Assembly (NCBI GenBank): GCA_016165875.1
Contig: JABBOT010000007.1
Coordinates: 11,496,216 to 11,560,215, forward strand
Length of the DNA: 64,000 nucleotides
Reading direction: 5' to 3'
From: Acanthopleura granulata
Taxonomy: Eukaryota; Mollusca; Polyplacophora; Chitonida; Chitonidae
Below are positions 56,402-64,000 of the stretch, piece by piece. Positions within the stretch are counted from its first letter, which is position 1. Each line of letters opens with the position of its first letter. The position numbers and the translations under genes were made by a program. The notes beneath the pieces were generated by a model that had not been told where the DNA came from, searched no databases, and was given only the letters and a program-made list of their open reading frames with translations.

Positions 56402-57194
56402 CTGAAAGAGACAAAAAGAAAAAATCCTCAAATGATCGTTTGCTAGTTTATTGCTGCTCGAGAGAAATGCTGTCAACAACAAGTCGTTGTTCGGTCGTGT
56501 GAAAACATCGACTTAAAACACCGTCGCTTTGGCCTAATGCTAATGGGTAACAGGAATCGATGCCGTTGCTACTTAGCTTTACTCTAGCACCAAATTAATA
56601 ACGGTTTGGGCGATATCCAGGGCACATGCTGACAGGACTCATTGTTGGGATGTAGGTAACTGTCGCCCAGGTCCACAGAAAGGAAAGAGTCAATAGATTG
56701 AAAAATGTGAGTTTTCCAGTTAAGTTACTTCAACTAAAAAAAATACTGAGCCATATGACTAGATCAACTAAGTCATTGAAAACTCCTCTCATTGTTTGGG
56801 TGACTTACGAGAACAATCAAAGAACTGGTCGATCATTTATGAGTCAGTGTTAAAATAATAACACTTCATTGACTGAACATATCTGGTCATATGTCTCTTC
56901 TGAGTTAAAATAGTTTTAATGGAAAACTGTGTTAGAAAACTTTTTAGTCTGTTGACTCTTTTCTCCCAGTGTACAAGAGTACGGGATATACCAGTGTCAC
57001 GTCAGAACCACATGTTTAAAGCAGACAGTCATATTGTATGGGGTTAATGCCTAGAGGTGGTTAATCTGTTTTCCTCAACCCATAAATCTGAGTATATCAT
57101 TAAACAACAATGAAATAAATCACACACAAAAAATCACCATGTTTAGGCAAAATTTTTTGACGTGTAACGTGCAGGGATGAAAAACAATTTTTAC

Positions 57195-57325
57195 CTGAAA
57201 CGCAGGTGCTCACAGCTACAAAGCAGATGTCAGTCGTAGAAATGGCAATGAGTGGGAAAGGCTCAACATCTAAAGTGTATACACACTCCAAATCAACCGG
57301 GGAGGACAAGACAGACTTGAAACCT
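57195..57325 (-). CDS. penultimate exon, cysteine-containing module, same minus-strand gene
   Basis: On the minus strand the donor GTAAAA follows 57195 (phase 1). An acceptor (CAGCTTGTTTAAG) just upstream excludes an in-frame TAA, so the exon probably starts near 57325, also at phase 1. The peptide contains VDLECVYTLDVEPFPLIA and STTDICFVAVSTCVSG, with three Cys spaced as in a small secreted module. A symmetrical phase 1-1 exon is typical of shuffled extracellular modules. The family was not identified, and no upstream exon was found with confidence. Confidence 0.45.
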
Positions 57326-59095
57326 TAAACAAGCTGAGGAAGCGCATAACTCCTAATAGCCCTCTGAAGATTCTGAGACATCATTGACTTTACATATGGC
57401 GATTGTCGTCACCTCTACCTCATCCGCCGGTCACACAGCTGTGGGCAAACGCATTTTCTTTTTAGTTGTCTCACTGCGATTGTTACCGGTTAGCACTTTA
57501 CTCATTAGGGTACTGACAAAAACTGGTGTTATACCTCATGTACATTTCTCATCTCCTCATTGGATAACACAAATTCATGTGGGGTTCAGCAATTCCTGAT
57601 GTTGCACTCAGTGACACCCTTGGCGCGATAAAAATATTATATTACGGATACTGATAAATAAACTGCACTGGTACCCACATATCAGCACTGCATGTAACTG
57701 CCACGGATTTGTGTCGAAGGTACGGAAGTGCAAAAACAGACCATTACGCCAAGAACGGGGTTAAAATTTAAACTAACCCATACAATTTTGTAAAAATTGG
57801 GCCAGTCGACGGAATATTTATCAAGATTGGCTACTACCCTCATAGCCATTACCACTGCCGCTGCCAGTCCCGCCCTCTGGAATAGGCGAAAATTTAACAT
57901 TGAGGAAAAACTAGTTACTAGCTTAAAGTTATACCAAAGCCTGGTTAAATCAAATGCAGGCTTTAAAGCAACACAGGACCTTTAAATAACACACGCATCA
58001 TCTAAAAGACCATTTCGTGCCCATTCCAAACCTGGACCCTGTTACACAAAACAATCGTAGGCTAAGTTCATTGTAACTAATGTGGTTACCTATCTCTTTA
58101 ACATGGGCTGTCATGGTAGTTACAATCAACTTACTCTAGGACGTCTGTGTAGAATAGTGGCCTGGTCTTCTATGTCATATTTTACAGGGGTTAAAATGTA
58201 AATAGAGACCCAGGTGTTATACGGTGGACCTTTCGGACCTATATTAAACAGAATGAAGCATAGTGGCGCCTTCTATTCTTTTCAGCTTCTAAACATCTTC
58301 TAATTACTATGGATATGCCTACGTTTTTTCTTGTATCTGTATTTAACATAGAAATATAACAGCCTCAACACGTTACCTAAACTGAATATCTGATTTGACT
58401 GTGCTTCAAGCAGTTCAGTATGGTCAAAAATACCATCGTAGATCCAGGATGTTTTTCGTATTTTATTGACAGTAAAAAGTTTACCAAAAAAAAATAATGA
58501 AAAATATCTCTGGAATCTACTTTATTTAAAGTTAGCCTCTGCCTTTAGGAGAACCGATCAGAACTTCAAAGATGCATGGTATTTTTATTTATCCCCAATT
58601 TACATTCTTGTTTAACCCGGTATTCACGTGGTTTTGTTTTGGGTTTTTTGTCACTTTTGTGATGTCAATCAGTTCATGGTTGGCGGAAACTAGAGTGCTC
58701 AAAGTAAAACCTCGACCATGGGTAAGTTACTGGAGAACTTTCCCACATGTGATGTAGAGATGGGAGACAAATCGTCTTCAGCGAAGGTTACAATGCACCA
58801 GTGGCCAACCAATCCACATCGAACGCGGACTGTCACAAAGGCTCAACAAAACTCCAAACCGTGAGAATCTACAGTCCCTGCTCAGGGACTGGTTTTAGCC
58901 CGCAACTCGTGTGTTTGTTTGTTTTTTTGTTCTTTATTAATTACAGAGGCTCCAGTATACCTCATTCTAAACCAATATTGAAGTAGGCACAGGCGAAAAA
59001 TCTAGGGAATACATTCTCGCTACACCAGATGTCTTCCCCACACGGGGATGACTCTTGCATCTTTGGTGGGTAAATCGAGTTCAGTTCAGATGTAT
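57326..59095. other. no gene recognised
   Basis: Mixed AT-rich sequence with ORFs below 75 codons on both strands. Further exons of the minus-strand gene may be here, but none stands out. Confidence 0.35.
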
Positions 59096-60612
59096 GCTTA
59101 CTACTTTACTTGATGAGATCTATATCTTGGAGATCTAAGCTGGGGAGCTGATTATAAATCCTTACTCTTTAATGTATAGGTGGTTAATCCCAATCAGGCT
59201 CGATTATGGATGTGAAGCTTTTGATTCGGCCAGCGATTCTTTAAAATCTAGACTTGACTCTAAAGGGTGTACAGCGTTACGAATGTGCACTGGAGCGATG
59301 AAAACAGCTCCTTTAAATGTTCTTCAGGTCCACTGCAGGAATGGCCTCTCTCAATTAGACGCAAACTGCGCAGAGCAAAGTCTGAGATTCGTGGTCTCAC
59401 CATCTTGTTATGATTCTCTCTATATTGTCAATAAAAAGTCACTGCCTTTCAATGTTCGTGCCCAGGATATTTTGCAGAGTGCTGGAGTCAACATCGGACG
59501 TTTACAGAAGGAATGTATCCCGCCATCTCCCCCCTGGAAGGCCCAGCAACATCTCTATACATGGACCTGCACTCTCAGGTCCAGAAATCAGACAGTCCTC
59601 CCCATATTTTTGTGATTTCTAACGAATCGTAAGCAACAATTGGTCTGCATACATGCAAATTTATACCGATGTCTCTAAGTGCCCTGCTACTGGTAAGGTT
59701 GGGGTTTCGATTTGCGTACCAGAATTGCGATATGAAAAAATTCTTAGATTGCCGGATAACCTGTTTGTATATTCAGCTGAACTCTATGCAATTCTAAATG
59801 CTCTGCTCTTTCTTTTGGATTTAAGATCATTAAGAGCTGTTATAGTCACAGATTCTCTTAGTGCTTTACAGTCAATGACGTCATTTAGGTGGGCAAAATG
59901 CTATCCTGTCCTGCACGAAGTAGTTTGTCTGTTGTCCTCTCTATACTTTGCTAGTCTTGACATTTGCTTCGCTTGGATTCCTGGCCATTCTCGGGTGCTC
60001 AGTAATGACCGAGCAGATAGACTAACCAAACAAGCCCTAAGGCTGCGCGATGTTACCTCTAATCTCAAACTGACCATATCCGAAGCCCTAAATGAAGTAA
60101 TGTCATTGTCATTTAAACTATGGCAAACTTAGTGGGACGCCTCAGAGAAGGGCCGTTTTTATCACCCATTTAACCCTGTTGTCAAACTTCATAACAGGCT
60201 CCCTTTTTCCTTTTCTAGCAGAAAAGCAGAAATCCTGTGCTTCCGACTTCGGTCAGCACACCTCCCAGTTAATAGCTACTTAAAAAAGAGCAAGAGATTC
60301 AGGTCTGTGTGATGTTTGTCAGGCTGAGGAGACCATCCATCATGTTTTACTCGTGTGTCCGTAGTACACTGCTCAGAGACAAATCTTCTTTTCTGATCTT
60401 GTAGACGTGGGAATTATTGGCCCAACTCTGAGAGCTGTGCTCTGTCCACCGAGGAATGCAGGTTTTGTTTTCAAAGCCGAGGGGGATTATTTATGTAGGA
60501 TCCACAGATTTTAGGCTACATCATTGTCGCATTAGTTCTCTGTGGATTGACAATGGTTGATCAGAGCAGCCTAAATCCCTGAAACACACCCTACTGACTT
60601 AGCACCAGCTAT
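59096..60612 (+). mobile_element. non-LTR retrotransposon, 5'-truncated, RT end and RNase H
   Basis: Plus-strand copy of the element at 41.06-42.14 kb, reaching further 5'. The first ORF (59172-59615) is the C-terminal part of the reverse-transcriptase protein: RLDYGCEAFDSASDSL and ALRMCTGAMKTAPLNVL match the conserved post-RT L-D-Y-G ... G-A-x-x-T-S/A-P pattern. The second (59653-60132) is RNase H with all four acidic residues: IYTDVSK, AELYAILNAL, VTDSLSALQS and SNDRADRLTKQAL. A TAG at 60130 and a further shift near 60300 break it. The 3' region has a C-x2-C ... H-x5-C zinc-like motif near 60307-60363. Comparison with the other copy places the 3' end near 60612. Confidence 0.85.
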
Positions 60613-61243
60613 CTCCGCACAGCCACCGGTTCCTCTCACTGATGAGGAGAACAGCATTTTGAATAAGTTAATGTGGAGTGTAATGATACAGCATATGATC
60701 CCTCTTGTCAATCAAGGAAAAGAGAAAAGAGGTGATCGTCGATATTCAGAATGCCGCTAAAGAGGATGAATGGTGCAATGATAAAATCCGCCGGTATCTG
60801 GACAGGTATGATGTACAGAAGCGTAATCCAGATTTCCCCAAAATGTTCTTGCAGCGTTTGACAAAACGAAGGTGTGAAGGTAAAGAAGAAGAGTAAGTAA
60901 GTATCTTTTTTTTTAAATTGAAAGTAATTTTTTTTACACTGAGGTATATATATGTTTAATTAATTTACAGACTAGTGTTTCCAGGAATACTATGTATAAT
61001 ATCGTGGGAAGTCATGTGACCTTATACTAAATTATGGACATGTGTAGGTATTTTATTTATTTGTTTATTTATTTATTTATATATTTATTTTTCAGACCAC
61101 CTACCTCTCGCAATCGATTTCAATTCAACTCAGATCGCGGAGGGAATATAACAGTACTCAATTTCGACAATTGTAAGGGTTTTCATTTGGGCAATACGTT
61201 GGTATCAACAGTGAATACGTATCAGGGGAATGGTCGTGTATAG
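60613..61243 (+). CDS. two-exon gene fragment with RHIM-like motif
   Basis: Exon 1 runs to 60892 (donor GTAAGT, phase 2) and exon 2 is 61096-61243 (acceptor TTATTTTTCAG, stop TAG 61241-61243). Exon 1 encodes a helical segment (DEENSILNKLMWSVMIQH; then in another frame DEWCNDKIRRYLDRYD and PKMFLQRLTKRR). The frame changes in an A-rich stretch at about 60715-60735. Exon 2 encodes NRFQFNSDRGGNITVLNF followed by DNCKGFHLGNT. RHIM amyloid motifs have the core I/V-Q-V/I/L-G preceded by N-x-x-G and followed by N; here the core is F-H-L-G, so the match is imperfect. If real, it would be an innate-immune/necroptosis-type adaptor with an N-terminal helical bundle. The 5' end is cut by the retrotransposon. 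Confidence 0.45.
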
Positions 61244-61281
61244 ACAAAGAGTACGACAAAACTAAGCCATTATATGGACGA

Positions 61282-61500
61282 TTTATTGAATTTTCAGATT
61301 TGGTGACAAGATGCTGTTGCTGTTGTTGTTGTTGTTAACTAATAGCCCCAGTTTTCACAAGTTCTCGATTTATTTTTCTCTACATAGCCCACGATTTGAA
61401 TTTTGAAATTTGGTGAGAAAATGTTGTTGTCGTTGTTGTTAAGTAATAGTTCCAGTTCACGAGTTCTCCATTTATTTTTCTCTACATATCCCACGATGAA
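61282..61500. repeat. about 106-bp tandem duplication
   Basis: ATTTGGTGACAAGATGCTGT with (TTG)n, GATTTATTTTTCTCTACATA and CCCACGAT recur once more about 106 bp on (ATTTGGTGAGAAAATGTTGT, CATTTATTTTTCTCTACATA). The second unit borders the start of the Polinton-like homology. Confidence 0.75.
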
Positions 61501-61661
61501 GGTTGGATATTATGAAATACCGTTATATCGTTTAGCGTGTTTATAATGTTCCAGTCAAAAAAAATAAAAGAAAAAAATTGTGGAAAATAGTATAAGACGT
61601 ATGGTACTATACAACATTTCATTATTATTTCACTGGCTACAGAGGCGATAAGACTCCTAAG

Positions 61662-62019
61662 ATGAAATCGAGGGGTTTAGGGCGGAAAGAACTTGTTGAT
61701 TCAGTAACCGACCTCCAAGCATATAAGGGCGTACTGGAATCTATGTTTGAAGATCACCTAGTGAACGAAGGTCGATGTACTATTCTCCGACTATCACCAA
61801 AGACGTTTGTGACCGGCTAGAGAATTCTAATCCGATTCGTAAATATTATCACCAGGAAGTTATACGGAAAATCATGAACTTACAGCGCAAGTCAGCCTCT
61901 ACAATCCATATAAATCCGAATCAATATCTCTCACGCCCTGGATGCTTTACACATCTCTATCTGTCTGTATCATTTGTATTGCTACTTGTGTGTATTTAGT
62001 GAAAATGGGTATAAAATAA
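61662..62019 (+). pseudogene. small membrane protein, copy 2, frameshifted
   Basis: Same ATG context as 49705 but with a single-base loss near 61793 (CTCCGACTATCACC against CTCCGACTATTCACC). A second small deletion near 61910 shifts it again. The C-terminal hydrophobic helix text is kept. Confidence 0.65.
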
Positions 62020-62035
62020 AACGTACCTGTCCATT

Positions 62036-63172
62036 ATGACTTACCGCGGAGGGAGGAAAAGAGTTCCATTTCATACGAAGCCAAAGAAAAAAAGGCAAGC
62101 AAAACAAAATCTCAGGATACCATAGCCAAAGTCTTACTACAGTTATATTATGACCCCCAAAGTCCAGCTGCTTATAGCGGAGTAGGTGCTTTATTACGGG
62201 CACCACGTCAGCATGATTTACCTGTGTCACGTGATGGTGTAAAGACTAGGTTAGCCGAACAGGAGGCGTATACACTTCATCGTCCAGCTCAGCGACTATA
62301 CGCTCGTAATAGAGTTATTGTGGGCTGATTTGGTTGACATGAGTAGACTAGCCAGGTATAATTCAGTCAACCGTTACCTGTTCACATGCATCGATATTCT
62401 TTCTAAATATGCTTGGGTAGTCCCCGCTCCTACCAAGACAGGTGCTGATCTTATTGAGGCGTTTAAAAGGACTTTCAAGTCCAGACGAAAGCCATTATTT
62501 TTACAAACTGATGAAGGGACGGAGTTTCTCAACAAGGCATTTCAGGCATTTTTAAAGGAGCATGGGACTTTTTATTTTCACACATTTAATGAAACGAAAG
62601 CCTCGGTAGTTGAGCGGTTTAATCGCACCTTTAAAGGGCGCATATAGAAATATTTCACTGCTAATAACACTCGACGTTACCTGGATGTTTAACCTGCCTT
62701 AACATGATTGCAATCGGGCGTATCACCGCAGCATCCGGCGAGCTCCGATTATCGTTACAGCTGACAATCAGCATGAAGCTTGGGCTATATTATATATCTG
62801 TATGAAGTCCTAGTGTAGTCAACGAATTTATAGGTATAAAATAGGAGATCTCGTTCGCATTAGTAAAGTCAAGAGAACTTTTGAAAAGTCTTACCTATCT
62901 AACTGGAGTCAAGAAATTTTCCGCCATGTAGCACGTCATCCTAGGGAACCTGTGGAGTATACATTGGCTGATTTGAATGGAGAGAGACTCTCGGGGACAT
63001 TTTACGAGACAGAACTCCAACCCGTAAAAACTACACTTGATACGTACTATCAAGTGGAGAGTGTATTAGATAGCAAAAAGGAATATGGCAAACATATTAC
63101 TTGGTGAAATGGCGAGAGTGGCCAGTTAGTTTTAATTCGTGGGTCCCAACGAGAGATGTGAAACGTATTTAA
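62036..63172 (+). pseudogene. Polinton-like integrase, copy 2, broken
   Basis: The fuller N-terminus begins at ATG 62038 with a basic stretch (RGGRKRVPFHTKPKKKRQ). The catalytic core (62318-62647) keeps WADLVDMSRLARYN, FLQTDEGTEFLNKAF and KASVVERFNRTFKGRI, so D-D-E is intact, but it ends in a premature TAG at 62645. The C-terminal SH3/chromodomain-like tail follows in other frames (SWVPTRDVKRI at about 63140). Frame breaks between N-terminus and core are shared with copy 1. Confidence 0.8.
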
Positions 63173-63211
63173 AACAGTCTTCATCCGATCTGTGCTCAGT
63201 CCCCTCTAACG

Positions 63212-63931
63212 ATGAATAAGTGTGTGGATGCCTGTGTGCGAAGTCTGCATGAGAATACACTCAGCACTATAACTGCAGGTGTCGTTGTGTTGTATATTAG
63301 ATTGTTAATAGGTGGCCTGGGAATTGATTGAACATCGCAACTGACTGAAGACAAATATTTGTTACGCATCTTGCAAGAGCGATTGAACAAGACGCTATTT
63401 GATAAGTTATTGGGGAATTAGACGGAACGGTTTCCCTTGGTATTTACCAGACGTAATAGATTGCACATGAGGCCTGACATTACCTCGATTCCTTCTTCCC
63501 CGGTACCTACTCAACCTCCAGCTTACCAAAGGCCGAACACAGCGCCTAGTATTCGAGATACTTCCAGGCCAATTTGGCCCAGCGATATTACCGAGCAAAC
63601 TAAGCGCAAGACTGATCTTACTACAGCACCTGTACAGGTGAATTCATCTCAGCACACTACCGTAAATTCTGGCCCTACGAGCCCACCTGCCCAGGAGAAT
63701 TCATCTCAACACATCTCTGTATCTTATCAACCCCAACCTGGTCAATCTCAGCCATTTTTCTTCAACTTGACTTTGCCACTCAGCCCATGGATGTACCATA
63801 GAGCCACCCATTTTCCTGCCTTGTCAGCGGACCGACAGGAAGTGGCAAATCGGTCTATGCCAAACGTGTTTTACAGCATGCTGGCGAACTTATTCATCCA
63901 TCTCCTCAGCGTGAAGTGGGTGTTACCCTGA
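63212..63931 (+). pseudogene. membrane protein with Pro/Ser/Thr-rich tail, copy 2, nonsense mutations
   Basis: ATG 63212 gives NKCVDACVRSLHENTL followed by the hydrophobic helix, then TGA at about 63329 and TAG at 63419. The Pro/Ser/Thr-rich tail (63437-63931) stays open and is almost the same as in copy 1. The shared text before the helix shows the true start of this gene, which copy 1 has lost by a small deletion. Confidence 0.6.
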
Positions 63932-64000
63932 ATGGAAAGCCATGTACACTACCTTACCAAATGTGGAATTTCAAGAAGGAGTACCTAGTCCGACAACGTG
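63787..64000 (+). pseudogene. packaging ATPase, copy 2, intact P-loop but early stop, cut by window end
   Basis: The Walker A motif reads GPTGSGKS (63832-63852) in the frame that carries the family text. A TAG (63799-63801) replaces the Trp codon present in copy 1, five codons after the ATG. Sequence continues to the window end, before the Walker B region. The lesion is thus complementary to that of copy 1, which has a good start but a damaged P-loop. Confidence 0.8.

Larger units (their letters stand above)
61463..64000 (+). mobile_element. degenerate Polinton/Maverick-like element, copy 2 (runs off the window)
   Basis: Closely matches 49211-51990 in gene order and most bases, with its own lesions. 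It has a one-base deletion in the small membrane protein (near 61793), the same frame break before the integrase core as copy 1 (TGA about 62326), a stop at 62645-62647, two stops in the membrane protein (about 63329 and 63419) and a stop at the fifth codon of the ATPase frame (63799-63801). It retains about 47 bp of integrase N-terminal sequence (62045-62095) missing from copy 1. The basic protein gene would lie beyond the window. Confidence 0.85.

Overview
The window is animal nuclear DNA. It is AT-rich and intron-rich, with GT-AG exons, tRNA-derived SINEs, a non-LTR retrotransposon, Polinton/Maverick fragments, minisatellites and one assembly gap (38633-39167). No bacterial-type gene organisation is visible. 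The SINE with a GGCCTCCGTGGCTCAG-like head and (AAAT)n tail, together with the many TACATGTA words, suggests a marine lophotrochozoan, probably a mollusc or brachiopod. That is inference from remembered repeat families, not a search.

Layout. 1-6.4 kb: a dispersed repeat, a SINE, then a 4-kb mosaic of tandem repeats dominated by a 27/22-bp minisatellite. 6.4-17.4 kb: mostly non-coding, with SINEs, a dispersed repeat containing CRE palindromes, and a GC-richer minus-strand patch that looks coding but is unrecognised. 17.5-35.5 kb, possibly reaching 43.9 kb: one split plus-strand gene with phase-compatible exons. It encodes the C-terminal half of a KMT5A-like SET domain, a linker, a Cys/His-rich segment and a tyrosine-recombinase-like domain. 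Its frame breaks three times, so it is either a decaying gene or carries assembly indels. 34.5-41.3 kb: a segment present twice around the gap (probable uncollapsed haplotypes), differing by a roughly 1.95-kb indel and by the loss of a splice donor. 41-42.1 kb: 3' end of a non-LTR retrotransposon (minus). 44-48 kb: large tandem copies of a dispersed repeat carrying ETS/CRE composite sites.

49.2-52.8 kb and 61.5-64 kb: two related, degenerate Polinton-like elements. Order: small membrane protein, rve integrase with chromodomain-like tail, membrane protein with Pro/Ser/Thr-rich tail, FtsK/HerA-type packaging ATPase, small basic protein. Each copy has different inactivating lesions, and no polymerase, protease or capsid gene is seen. 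56.3-57.3 kb: two minus-strand exons of an unidentified, probably extracellular, protein. 59.1-60.6 kb: plus-strand copy of the same non-LTR retrotransposon. 60.6-61.2 kb: a two-exon gene fragment with a RHIM-like motif, directly upstream of the second Polinton-like copy.

The best candidates for something under-described are the SET/tyrosine-recombinase split gene, with its microexon, duplicated exon and palindromic frame break, and the RHIM-like two-exon gene beside the Polinton-like element.
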